The notes: a model not told the origin generated them from the letters alone. Positions 1 to 7,153 are shown, numbered from the stretch's first letter. The stretch: 17,269 nucleotides of DNA from Polyangium sp. (in: bacteria) (GCA_025450955.1 JANWLJ010000087.1:1-17269), one strand, 5' to 3'. Made by a program: numbers and translations.

Positions 1-1
1 A

Positions 2-316
2 ATCGTCGCCTGCACCCGCGCCAAGATCGAGGAGAGCCGCCCTCACGTCGCGGAGCGGCGGCGGGTGCAGGTGAGCTTCACCGGCGACGCGAGCGACCGG
101 GCCACGGCCCAGGGGCTGAGAGCCGCGGTCGCCTACCTCGGCTGCGATCTTCGAGTGGGAGTCGTGCTGGAACCGGCTGCGCGCGCGCTCGCCGACCGGG
201 ATCCTCCGCCCGAGCTCGCGCGCCATCTCGCGACGCTGCGCGCGCTCGACGTGGTCTTCTTCGAGCCACCTGGCTCCGGGCCGCCACCGATCTTCGACGT
301 GCGGGTGAGCTGGTGA
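2..316 (+). CDS. Partial gene, possibly DsrE-like sulfur-relay protein (C-terminal part)
   Basis: The frame is open from the left edge to a TGA at 314-316, and nearly all its codons end in G or C, so the gene probably starts before the window. From about codon 65 it reads as a small alpha/beta unit: a strand (VQVSFTGD), then a helix with RATAQGLRAAVAYLG, then a hydrophobic strand (RVGVVLE), and a final strand (LDVVFFEPP). This order is compatible with a DsrE/DsrF-type fold. That fold is expected beside TusA, but I cannot confirm it by eye. An internal GTG at 65 with GGAG nine bases upstream is an alternative start and would give an 83-residue protein. The stop overlaps the GTG start of the tusA-like gene by four bases (GTGA), implying translational coupling. 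The call as a real gene is fairly firm; the family call is tentative. Confidence 0.55.
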   Translation: MVACTRAKIEESRPHVAERRRVQVSFTGDASDRATAQGLRAAVAYLGCDLRVGVVLEPAARALADRDPPPELARHLATLRALDVVFFEPPGSGPPPIFDVRVSW

Positions 317-579
317 GCGACAGCGGAGACGAGGCGCTGCTCGATCTGTCGGGCGAGGTCTGTCCCTACACCTTCGTGCGCGCCAAGCTCGCGCTCGAGG
401 AGTTGCCGCTCTCCTCTACGCTCCTCATCATCGTCGACCACCCGCCCGCGGCGGTAAATGTGCCGCGCTCGCTGCGCGGCGAAGGCCACGAGGTCCTCTC
501 CGTCGAGCCCGACGGGCCGCGCTGGCGCATTCGCGCGGTGAAACGCACGCAGCACCGGCTGCACAACCCAGGAAGGTAG
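313..579 (+). CDS. tusA: TusA-family sulfurtransferase / sulfur carrier
   Basis: This is an 88-residue protein of normal TusA size. TusA-family proteins carry sulfur as a persulfide on one cysteine and hand it to partner enzymes in the cytoplasm. The signature is LDLSGEVCPYTFVRAKLALEEL, with carrier Cys17 after the first strand and a helix following it. The family's usual CPxP reads CPYT here. The second half, VDHPPAAVNVPRSLRGEGHEV, matches the typical TusA DHPPAxxNxPR stretch. The GTG start at 313 overlaps the upstream stop by four bases. The stop codon lies inside the AGGAAGGTAG segment that provides the ribosome-binding site for sat. The position between a possible DsrE-like gene and sat/larE-like genes points to a sulfur-relay or sulfur-assimilation role rather than stand-alone tRNA thiolation. 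The family is firm; the exact partner is unknown. Confidence 0.88.
   Translation: MSDSGDEALLDLSGEVCPYTFVRAKLALEELPLSSTLLIIVDHPPAAVNVPRSLRGEGHEVLSVEPDGPRWRIRAVKRTQHRLHNPGR
570..576 (+). promoter_or_regulatory. Ribosome-binding site of sat
   Basis: AGGAAGG lies 11 bases before the ATG at 588 and runs into the tusA stop codon at 577-579. Reinitiation or coupling from tusA to sat is therefore likely. It supports 588 as the start of sat. Confidence 0.6.
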
Positions 580-587
580 CCAAAGAG

Positions 588-1757
588 ATGAACGAGAAAG
601 ACGCCATCGAGCCGCACGGAGGCACTCTTGTCGACCGCATCGCCGATCGCGAGCGTGCCGCCGATCTCAAGCGCCGCGCGCCCGAGCTTCCGCGGCTCTC
701 TTTGCACGTGCGCGAGCTGGCCGATCTGGAAATGATCGCCAATGGCGCGCTCTCGCCGCTCGAGGGCTTCATGACCTCGGCCGACTACCAGCGCGTCGTC
801 GACGAGGGGCGGCTCGCAAATGGCGTGCCCTGGACCATCCCGGTGACGCTGTCGGCGAGCCGCGACGAGGCGGCCCGGCTGCGGCCCGGCCAGGAGGTCG
901 CGCTCTTCGCGCGCGCGCCCGAGGGCGGGCGGCTGCACGCGGTCGTCGAGGTGGCCGAGATCTTCACTCCCGACAAACAGCGCGAGGCGCAGTCGGTCTA
1001 TCGCACCGTCGAGACCCAGCACCCGGGCGTGGCGCAGCTCGGCGAGCTGGGCGAGGTCTATCTCGGCGGAAAGATCTGGCTGGTCGAGCGGCGTCCGTCG
1101 CCGTTTCCCGGCCATCACAATGATCCCAAGGCGACCCGCGCCTGGTTTCGCGAGCGCGGCTGGCAGCGGATCGCGGCGTTTCAGACGAGAAATCCGATCC
1201 ACCGCGCCCACGAGTACCTGACCAAGTGCGCGCTCGAGATCGCCGACGGGCTGCTCATTCATCCGCTGGTCGGCTACACCAAAGAGGACGACATCCCCGC
1301 CGAGGTGCGGATGCGCTGCTACGAGACCTTGATGGAGCACTACTACCCGAAAGATCGGGTCAAGCTCTCGACCCTGCCGGCGGCGATGCGCTACGCCGGA
1401 CCGAAGGAGGCGATCTTTCACGCCATCATGCGGCGCAACTACGGCTGCACCCACTTCATCGTCGGGCGCGACCACGCCGGCGTCGGCAAGTACTACGGCA
1501 CCTACGACGCGCAGCGCGAGTTCGACAAGTATCGCCCCGAGGAGATGGGGATAAGCCCCCTCCGATTTGAACACTCGTTCTACTGCCGCCGCTGCGGCGC
1601 GATGGCCTCGCAGAAGAGCTGCCCGCACGCGGACGGCGATCGGGTGATCCTCTCGGGCACCAAGGTGCGCGAGCTCTTGCGCGCGGGCCAGGAGCCGCCG
1701 CCCGAGTTCTCCCGCCCGGAGGTGGCGAAGATCTTGATTGATGCTATGAGAGCGTGA
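588..1757 (+). CDS. sat: Sulfate adenylyltransferase (ATP sulfurylase)
   Basis: This 389-residue protein is the usual length for the single-chain bacterial/archaeal Sat. Sat interconverts sulfate plus ATP with adenosine 5'-phosphosulfate plus pyrophosphate in the cytoplasm. Visible hallmarks are the N-terminal PUA-like region with LSPLEGFM (about 64-71), the nucleotide-binding QTRNPIHRAHE at 199-209, GRDHAG at 293-298, and SGTKVRELLRAGQ from 356. A Cys-rich zinc-type site sits at C333, C336, C345 and H347 (YCRRCG...SCPH), as seen in Thermus and Allochromatium-type enzymes. There is no APS-kinase domain. The ATG has a good ribosome-binding site, and the TGA overlaps the larE-like start. Without aprAB, cysC or cysH in view, the direction (assimilation or energy-yielding sulfur oxidation) cannot be decided. 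Confidence 0.96.
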   Translation: MNEKDAIEPHGGTLVDRIADRERAADLKRRAPELPRLSLHVRELADLEMIANGALSPLEGFMTSADYQRVVDEGRLANGVPWTIPVTLSASRDEAARLRPGQEVALFARAPEGGRLHAVVEVAEIFTPDKQREAQSVYRTVETQHPGVAQLGELGEVYLGGKIWLVERRPSPFPGHHNDPKATRAWFRERGWQRIAAFQTRNPIHRAHEYLTKCALEIADGLLIHPLVGYTKEDDIPAEVRMRCYETLMEHYYPKDRVKLSTLPAAMRYAGPKEAIFHAIMRRNYGCTHFIVGRDHAGVGKYYGTYDAQREFDKYRPEEMGISPLRFEHSFYCRRCGAMASQKSCPHADGDRVILSGTKVRELLRAGQEPPPEFSRPEVAKILIDAMRA

Positions 1758-2614
1758 TGGCTATCGATCTATCCGCGGAGCTGATTGCCAAGCTGGAGCG
1801 GCTGCGCCAGGTGGTGCGCGGCTACGGCAGCGCGCTGGTGGCGCTGTCGGGCGGAGCCGACTCGGCCCTGGTCTTGAAAATCGCCGTCGACGAGCTGGGC
1901 TCCAAAGTGTGCGCGCTCACCGCCGCCTCGCCGACGATGGCCCGGCGCGAAAAGGATCACGCCGCCGCCTTCGCCCGCGCGATCGGCGCGCCGCACGAGA
2001 TTCTCGACTCGCACGAGCTCGAGCGGCCCGGCTTCGCGATGAACCCGACCGACCGCTGCTATCTGTGCAAGAGCGAGCTGCTCGAGCTGGCGCGGCCGGA
2101 GGCGGATCGGCTCGGGCTGGCCGAGGTGCTGCTCGGCACCAACCTCGACGATCTCGGCGAGCACCGCCCCGGGCTCACCGCCGCGAGCGAGCGCGGCGCG
2201 CGCCATCCGCTGGTCGAGGCGGGCCTGACCAAGGCCGAGGTGCGCACCATCTCGCGCGCGCTCGGCCTCTCGACCTGGGACAAGCCGCAGCTCGCCGGTT
2301 TGTCATCGCGCTTTCCCTATGGCACCGAGATCACCCCCGAGCGGCTCGAGCGGCTCGATCGGTTCGAAGAGGGGCTGCACGATCTCGGCTTTCGCCAGCT
2401 CCGCGTGCGCTATCACGACGCGCTGGCGCGGCTCGAGATCGAGCGCCACGAGCTTTCGCGCGCGGTCGAGCTCGGCCCGAAGATCGTCGCGCTCGGCAAG
2501 AGCTGCGGCTTCACCTACGTCGCGCTCGACCTCGAAGGCTTCCGCTCCGGCGCGATGAACGAGACCCTCACCCCGCTCCGCCTCGCCCGCGAGCAGGCAC
2601 CCGCCAAGCATTAG
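1757..2614 (+). CDS. larE: LarE-like ATP-dependent PP-loop sulfurtransferase
   Basis: The protein has 285 residues from ATG 1757 (TGATG junction with the sat stop); the GTG at 1754, giving GTGA, is equally possible. LarE enzymes adenylylate a nicotinate-derived substrate on a PP-loop and insert sulfur during biosynthesis of the nickel-pincer cofactor. Numbered from GTG 1754, it shows the PP-loop SGGADS at 32-37, NPTDRCYLCK with C102 and C105, EHRPGLTAASERGA (about 136-149), SRFPYGTEIT at 185-194, and GFRSGAMNETL near the C terminus. The oddity is the segment before SRFPYG. Family members usually carry a cysteine there (sacrificial donor or Fe-S ligand, ACLASR-like), but this one reads QLAGLSSR with Ala181-Gly182 and no cysteine. 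No larB, larC or larA is visible. It may be a paralogue that takes sulfur from the neighbouring TusA. The family is firm; the substrate is uncertain. Confidence 0.88.
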   Translation: MAIDLSAELIAKLERLRQVVRGYGSALVALSGGADSALVLKIAVDELGSKVCALTAASPTMARREKDHAAAFARAIGAPHEILDSHELERPGFAMNPTDRCYLCKSELLELARPEADRLGLAEVLLGTNLDDLGEHRPGLTAASERGARHPLVEAGLTKAEVRTISRALGLSTWDKPQLAGLSSRFPYGTEITPERLERLDRFEEGLHDLGFRQLRVRYHDALARLEIERHELSRAVELGPKIVALGKSCGFTYVALDLEGFRSGAMNETLTPLRLAREQAPAKH

Positions 2615-2617
2615 GCT

Positions 2618-2623
2618 TACACT
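2618..2623 (+). promoter_or_regulatory. Possible leaderless -10 element for the MepK-like gene
   Basis: TACACT ends six bases before the GTG at 2630, the spacing expected if transcription begins at the start codon. No Shine-Dalgarno sequence is visible there. The site lies inside the 15-base gap after larE, so read-through from the sulfur operon is also possible. Confidence 0.4.
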
Positions 2624-2629
2624 TTCGGG

Positions 2630-3229
2630 GTGCGCTTCGCCTGCGCCCTCGCGCTTTTGATTCCGCTTGCCGCCCAGGCCGCGCCTGCCGGCGGCGATCA
2701 GGCGCTGTCGAAGAAGGCGCTCTTTTTGCGCGACAAGGCCGAGCGCAAAGACGTGCGCGCCAAGAGGCCGCCGCGCCCGACGGCGCCTTTGCCGATTCTC
2801 ACCCTGCACAACGTGTGGACCAGTGAGTCGCTGCCGGTGGTGCTCTCGAGCGGGCCCGAGCCGTTTCCCGCCCAGGCGTTCGACGAGCTCACCCGCTGCC
2901 ACTTCACCAACCAGGAGGCGCAGATGGACCCGCGCCTGTTCGAGACGCTGCTGCGCGCGGCGGCGCATTTTCGCACCCGTTATATCGAAATCGTAAGCGG
3001 TTTTCGCGCGCCTAAATATCAGCTCATGCTGCGCAAAAAGGGCCACGAGGTCGCGCGCGATTCGCAGCACCCGCTCGGCCACGCGGTCGACTTCCGCATC
3101 CCCGAGATCCCGACCCGCAAGCTATTGCGCTGGGTCAAATCGCTGCATTTGGGCGGCGTAGGCTATTATCCCGAATCGCATTTCGTTCACGCCGACGTGG
3201 GGCGGATCCGCTTCTGGCGCGGCCACTGA
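2630..3229 (+). CDS. Exported MepK/DUF882-type (M15-like) murein peptidase
   Basis: This is a 199-residue protein with a signal peptide: a positive start, then ALALLIPLAAQAAPA, with cleavage near residue 18-20. The C-terminal half matches the DUF882/YcbK (MepK) branch of M15-like zinc peptidases, which cut peptidoglycan cross-links in the periplasm. It shows SGFRAPKYQ at 123-131, SQHPLGHAVDF at 145-155 with ligands His147 and Asp154, and GGVGYYPESHFVHAD at 175-189 with ligand His187. All three metal ligands are present, so it should be active. The N-terminal 20-60 region is basic and proline-rich and probably a linker. The GTG start gives the only sensible signal peptide. Its last 43 bases overlap the 3' end of the opposite-strand glycosyltransferase gene. 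Confidence 0.87.
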   Translation: MRFACALALLIPLAAQAAPAGGDQALSKKALFLRDKAERKDVRAKRPPRPTAPLPILTLHNVWTSESLPVVLSSGPEPFPAQAFDELTRCHFTNQEAQMDPRLFETLLRAAAHFRTRYIEIVSGFRAPKYQLMLRKKGHEVARDSQHPLGHAVDFRIPEIPTRKLLRWVKSLHLGGVGYYPESHFVHADVGRIRFWRGH

Positions 3230-4599
3230 GCGAGCGCGCGCCACGCGCTCCAAAATCCCCAGGCCGCGAGCACGATCACCATCGGATAGGCCTCGGTGGC
3301 GTAGCGCTCGTTGGTGGCGTTCGGGATCGCGAAGGAGAAGATCGCGGTGCGCGCGGCGATGCAGGCGAGGAAAATGAGCGCGAGCCGCCGCTCGTCGCGC
3401 CCGCCGCGCTCGAGCCACAGCGCCGCACCGGCGAGCGCGAAGGCGAGCAGCACCAGGTCGAGGTGATCGAACAGGCCAAGGAGATGCGGCGCGACCACCG
3501 GCGAGCGCATCGGCAGCTCCCACTCCGGCTCGGGCCCCCACAAATGCCAGATGCGCTCGAGCGGCAGCACCACCAACGTGCGTAACGGATGGGCCCGGAG
3601 CCGCGCGTGGGCGAGCGCGCCGAGCGCGGCCACCACCTCGGGGCTGAAGCGCTCGCGGTTGTAGCGCTCGAAGATCGCCACCACCTGTTTGTGCTCGGCC
3701 TCGCTGTCGTACATCGCCGGGGTGATGATCCCCGGCCGGGTGATCGGCAGCGGCTGATTGAAGACGAACGGCAGATCGATATAGGACTGGCCCGGCGCCG
3801 ACGAGGCCCAGGTGCGCTCCCAGGAGAGGATCTCGACCGGCAGCGGCGTGCCGTCGACGCGCCGGAACACCGCGCCGCCGAAGTAGGGCTTGCCGAAGCG
3901 CGAAAGGTTGCGCAGCGGCCAGGGTGAAAAGGCCACCGCCGCGGCAATGCCGCACAGCGCGAGCGCCGCGATTCGCCTTTTGAGCGGCGCCTCGGCCCAC
4001 AGGAGCGCGAGGCCGACCGCCGGCGCCACCGCCACCGCGTCGGCGCGCACGAGCTGCGCGAGCCCCGCCACCAGACCGCAAGCGACGGCGTAAAGGAGCA
4101 GCCGGCCGCGCATCGCGCACAGCGCCAGATAGAGCTCGAGCGTGGCGAGAAAGGTCGCAAGCGACTCGGTGAGCGCGTAGCAGGAGAGCCGAATCAAAAT
4201 CGGGCAGAGAAGCACCATCCCCACCCCGGTGAGCGCGGGCCCGACGCCGAAGCGACGGAGGATGAGAAACACCAGCAGCGCGGTGGCGAGATCGAGCACC
4301 ACGTTCGCGCCCGTGGCGAAGCGCAGGTGACGCTCGAGCGAGATCGGCGCCTGGCGCACCGCCAGGTAGGCCAAAAACAGCGGATAGCCCGGCATCCGCA
4401 CGTAGGTGACGGGCTCGCCCGGCCCGAGCGCGAACCGGCCGTGGGCGGTCAGCTCCTGCGACAGCTTGTAATAGTGAACGCCGTCGCCGGCGGGCGCGTG
4501 CCAGGTGGCGACGAACGCGATCCGAAGCGCGATCCCGACCGCGAGCGCCAGCGCGACGAGCCACACCGAGCGCCGGGACGCCCCGGAAGCGATCTCCAC
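3187..4599 (-). CDS. GT39/ArnT-like polytopic membrane glycosyltransferase
   Basis: The protein has 470 residues with roughly ten or more hydrophobic segments (for example 11-31, 100-115, 120-145, 165-200 and 205-225, plus a C-terminal cluster from about 375). Such GT-C enzymes use polyprenyl-phosphate sugars to modify lipids or proteins on the outer side of the inner membrane. Supporting motifs are an early acidic loop (APAGDGVHYYKLSQEL, Asp39), the usual place of the catalytic acid, and YVRMPGYPLFLA at 66-77, close to the RxPGYPLF motif of the PMT_2/ArnT group. The GTG start at 4599 follows a TAGCTT hexamer at leaderless spacing, and no Shine-Dalgarno site is seen. It diverges from a GT2 polyprenyl-phosphate-sugar synthase-like gene that could supply its donor. 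The exact sugar and acceptor are unknown. Confidence 0.82.
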   Translation of the reverse strand: MEIASGASRRSVWLVALALAVGIALRIAFVATWHAPAGDGVHYYKLSQELTAHGRFALGPGEPVTYVRMPGYPLFLAYLAVRQAPISLERHLRFATGANVVLDLATALLVFLILRRFGVGPALTGVGMVLLCPILIRLSCYALTESLATFLATLELYLALCAMRGRLLLYAVACGLVAGLAQLVRADAVAVAPAVGLALLWAEAPLKRRIAALALCGIAAAVAFSPWPLRNLSRFGKPYFGGAVFRRVDGTPLPVEILSWERTWASSAPGQSYIDLPFVFNQPLPITRPGIITPAMYDSEAEHKQVVAIFERYNRERFSPEVVAALGALAHARLRAHPLRTLVVLPLERIWHLWGPEPEWELPMRSPVVAPHLLGLFDHLDLVLLAFALAGAALWLERGGRDERRLALIFLACIAARTAIFSFAIPNATNERYATEAYPMVIVLAAWGFWSAWRALAQWPRQKRIRPTSA

Positions 4600-4605
4600 G
4601 GCGCA

Positions 4606-4611
4606 AAGCTA
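4606..4611 (-). promoter_or_regulatory. Possible leaderless -10 element for the GT39-like gene
   Basis: On the minus strand TAGCTT ends exactly six bases before the GTG at 4599, so transcription could start at the start codon itself. There is no Shine-Dalgarno sequence between them and no clear -35 box. Confidence 0.4.
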
Positions 4612-4671
4612 GCGGGCCATCGGCACGGTTTCAAGGCGCCAATCGCGTTTGGAGGGCCCCGCGCGATCTGC

Positions 4672-4677
4672 TAGCCT
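4672..4677 (+). promoter_or_regulatory. Possible extended -10 element for the GT2 gene
   Basis: TGCTAGCCT (TG at 4669-4670, TAGCCT at 4672-4677) fits the extended -10 pattern TGnTAnnnT. It ends eight bases before the GTG at 4686, so the transcript would have at most a base or two of leader. The rest of the 86-base divergent gap (4600-4685) shows no other clear signal. Confidence 0.4.
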
Positions 4678-4685
4678 CGGGCGCG

Positions 4686-5423
4686 GTGCGCCTGTCGATC
4701 CTCATCCCCGCCTACCAGGAGGAGCGCACCATCGCCGAGGTGGTGCGGCTGGTGCGCGAGGTGGACATCGCGCCGCTCGGGATCGAAAAAGAGATCGTAA
4801 TCGTCGACGACGGCTCGCGCGATCGCACCGCGGAGGAGGTCGCCCGCGGCGCCGAGGGAGATCCGCGGGTGCGCCTGTTGCGTCACGACCAGAACCGCGG
4901 CAAGGGCGCGGCCATTCGCACCGCGCTCGACGCGGCCACCGGCGAGCTGTGCCTGGTGCAGGACGCCGATCTCGAATATTCGGTCGACGATTATCAGGCG
5001 CTCCTTCAGCCGATGCTGGCCGGCGCCGAGGTGGTCTACGGCTCACGCTTCCGGCATCGCGCCTGGCCCGAAGGGATGCACGTGGCGAACTTCGTCGCCA
5101 ACAAGCTCCTCACCGTCACCGCCAACGCGCTCTATCGCCAACACCTCACCGACGAGGCGACCTGCTTCAAGCTGTTTCGCACCGCGCGCCTGCGCGCGCT
5201 CGGGCTAGAGTGCAGCGGCTTCGAGTTCTGCCCCGAGGTGACCGCCAAGCTCGGCCTGGCGCGAATCCCGATCACCGAGGTCCCGATCCGCTACGTCGCG
5301 CGCGGCGTCGAGGCCGGCAAGAAGGTGCGCTGGACCGACGGCATCGAGGCCTGGCTCACCCTGGTAAAATACCGGCTGAAGCGACGGGCCGACCGACCGA
5401 CCGCCGCCTCGCGGGCGCCCTAG
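4686..5423 (+). CDS. GT2 family glycosyltransferase, polyprenyl(dolichyl)-phosphate sugar synthase-like
   Basis: This 245-residue protein has a complete GT-A fold signature. LSILIPAYQEERTI (3-16) begins the nucleotide-sugar site, IVIVDDGSRDRT is at 37-48, RGKGAAIRTAL is at 71-81, and VQDADLEY (91-98) supplies the metal-binding DxD-like DAD. This is the dolichyl-phosphate mannose/glucose synthase (DPM1-like) pattern: a nucleotide-activated sugar is transferred to a polyprenyl phosphate at the cytoplasmic face of the inner membrane. It lacks C-terminal membrane helices; the tail is basic (LKRRADRP). The GTG start is preceded by a TAGCCT hexamer and no Shine-Dalgarno site. Its TAG stop overlaps the next GTG by one base (TAGTG). 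A CCGA tetranucleotide run lies just before the stop. It could supply lipid-linked sugar to the GT-C proteins on either side. Confidence 0.9.
   Translation: MRLSILIPAYQEERTIAEVVRLVREVDIAPLGIEKEIVIVDDGSRDRTAEEVARGAEGDPRVRLLRHDQNRGKGAAIRTALDAATGELCLVQDADLEYSVDDYQALLQPMLAGAEVVYGSRFRHRAWPEGMHVANFVANKLLTVTANALYRQHLTDEATCFKLFRTARLRALGLECSGFEFCPEVTAKLGLARIPITEVPIRYVARGVEAGKKVRWTDGIEAWLTLVKYRLKRRADRPTAASRAP
5389..5403 (+). repeat. CCGA tetranucleotide tract (3.75 copies) near the 3' end of the GT2 gene
   Basis: Fifteen bases repeat with period four (CCGACCGACCGACCG). The tract is inside the GT2 gene, about 18 bases before its stop and the start of the next gene. Copy number is low, so any slippage would be rare. 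Confidence 0.7.
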
Positions 5424-7147
5424 TGTCGGGCAGGGCGGCGCTGAAGTGGGCGGGTCTGCTCGCGGCGGCGAGCCTGCTCCTTTCGGGTCGCTTCGATTTT
5501 CACGAAGCCGGCGGGCAGTACGCGCGCCAGGGATATCTGAGCTCTCTTTATTTCTTGTGGCTGGTGATTCCGACCAGCTATTTCCTCACGCTCGAGCTGA
5601 GCGGCCGGCGAGGCCTGGCGCGGGCGGCCTGCGCGGTCACCTTCGCGGTGACCAGCTTGCCGCTCCACTGGCTCCGGCTCGATCGATTTCGGCGGGTGAC
5701 CACGCTCTTCGATGCGGACAGCGTGGTGCCGCGGCTCGCCTGGTTTCCCCAAAACAGTCAATCCGGCGCGCCGCACGAGCGCTGGCTGCTGCTCGCGCTG
5801 GTGCTCGGGTTCGCCGCGGTCGCCTGGCTGTGCACCCGCGAGACCGGGCGCTGGAGGCGGCTTTGGCCCTGGGTGGCGCTGCTCGCCCTGCTCGCGCTGC
5901 AGACCGGGCTGCACACCTCGATGCGCTCGCCCTACACCTATACTCCGCATTTCGAATCTCCGAATAAATGGTATCACGGTTATCTTCTTCCGAATGGAAA
6001 GGCGGCGGTCAACGCCGACGCTATCTTCTTTACCAGCCTCGAAGATCACTTCAACGCGATTCCAAGGCCGATTCACCCGCTGCTCATCCGCCGCAGCTTC
6101 ATCGAATATTTGAGCGCACCGTTCAGCTATTTCTGGAATCCATATTATGTGTATTTGATCTTCAATCCGCTCTTGTGGCTGGCCGCGGTGGCCTGCACCT
6201 ACGCCTACGCGCTCGAGCTGTTCGGCGGCCAGCTCGAGGCGCGGCTGGCCGCGGCGCTCGCCGCCTCCGGCAGCGGGTTCATCTATTACGTCGCCCAGCC
6301 GACCAGCTATCTCGCCGGGTTCGCCGGGGTCATTTTCGTCTTTTATCTCTACGAACGATTCCTGGTGCGTAAAGGCGATCCGCCGCGGGTCGGCCGCGCG
6401 TTGATTTATGGCGCGCTCCTCGGTCTATTGGCCGCGACCTACGACCTGTTTCCGTTTTTCGCCGCGCTTCTCGTCTACGGCTGGCTCCGTCGGGTGAGTG
6501 TGCGCGACACCGCGATCGCGATCGCTTTCGGGCTCGCGATTCCCGCCGGCTTCGTCGCGCTCCAGTTCCAGATCCTGCATGTCCCGCGCGATCAGACCAA
6601 CGCCGTCGTGCTCTGGCACACCGGCGCTCACCTGCTTCATCACCTCGGCCACACCAGCCTGGTCGGCGCGATCGAGCTCGGCGAAGGGCTCACCGCCGGC
6701 TTCTGGCAGAGCCTGGTGTTCGCCTTCACCCTGGTGGCGGCGCTGCTCGCGGCAGCCGGCCTCTTCTGCGCCGACCGCGGCCAGCGCGCCCGGATCGGGA
6801 CGCTCCTTCTCCCGGCGTTTTTCACCGTCGGCTATCTCTATCTCGGCGGGGCCGAGTGGGGCCGGGTGGCGCTGGCCGATCTGCCGCGATTCTCCTACGT
6901 CGCTTATCCGGCGATCTATCTCGGCGCCGCGCTGGCGCTCGCTCGCCTGGGCGCCGCGCTCAGGGCTCCGCTCGGCCGCCGTCTGGCGGGGCTGATTCCC
7001 TGGGCGGTGGTGGGTTTGATATTCCTTTTGCACAACGTCGACGTGCTCGGATATCCCGCGCTCAATTATCACTTCTATTGGCCGACCGGCGTCTCGTGCG
7101 ATCCCTACGCGAAACCGGCCTGCTCCGATCTGCCGTCGTCGTTTTAG
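5423..7147 (+). CDS. Large multi-pass membrane protein, probable GT-C-type glycosyltransferase
   Basis: The protein has 574 residues starting at GTG 5423, one base into the preceding stop. I do not recognise a named family. It has about 12 hydrophobic segments (for example 8-20, 40-58, 66-82, 121-137, 147-162, 240-265, 285-305, 320-340 and several more to about 545). It also has large extracytoplasmic loops rich in aromatic and polar residues, such as 168-230 with HFESPNKWYHGYLLPNG. Multi-pass helices with a long aromatic loop, beside a GT2 lipid-sugar synthase, suggest a GT-C enzyme acting on a lipid-linked sugar; a flippase or polymerase is an alternative. The 5940-6170 stretch uses noticeably more A/T-ending codons than neighbouring genes. 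It ends six bases from the convergent thioredoxin-fold gene. Confidence 0.75.
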   Translation: MSGRAALKWAGLLAAASLLLSGRFDFHEAGGQYARQGYLSSLYFLWLVIPTSYFLTLELSGRRGLARAACAVTFAVTSLPLHWLRLDRFRRVTTLFDADSVVPRLAWFPQNSQSGAPHERWLLLALVLGFAAVAWLCTRETGRWRRLWPWVALLALLALQTGLHTSMRSPYTYTPHFESPNKWYHGYLLPNGKAAVNADAIFFTSLEDHFNAIPRPIHPLLIRRSFIEYLSAPFSYFWNPYYVYLIFNPLLWLAAVACTYAYALELFGGQLEARLAAALAASGSGFIYYVAQPTSYLAGFAGVIFVFYLYERFLVRKGDPPRVGRALIYGALLGLLAATYDLFPFFAALLVYGWLRRVSVRDTAIAIAFGLAIPAGFVALQFQILHVPRDQTNAVVLWHTGAHLLHHLGHTSLVGAIELGEGLTAGFWQSLVFAFTLVAALLAAAGLFCADRGQRARIGTLLLPAFFTVGYLYLGGAEWGRVALADLPRFSYVAYPAIYLGAALALARLGAALRAPLGRRLAGLIPWAVVGLIFLLHNVDVLGYPALNYHFYWPTGVSCDPYAKPACSDLPSSF

Positions 7148-7153
7148 ATTGCG

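Noticed and set aside
366..1628. 420-codon open frame on the minus strand opposite tusA/sat
   Set aside because: The plus strand encodes unmistakable TusA and ATP sulfurylase motifs over the same bases; the antisense product has no recognisable features.
3122..4606. 494-codon minus-strand frame overlapping the GT39-like gene
   Set aside because: It has an Arg/Ala-rich composition with no helices, whereas the shifted frame gives regular membrane helices and the RMPGYPLF motif.
4649..5422. Extension of the membrane-protein frame upstream through the GT2 gene
   Set aside because: The GT2 frame has all expected catalytic motifs in this interval; the extension is a stop-free shadow. The true start is the GTG overlapping the GT2 stop.
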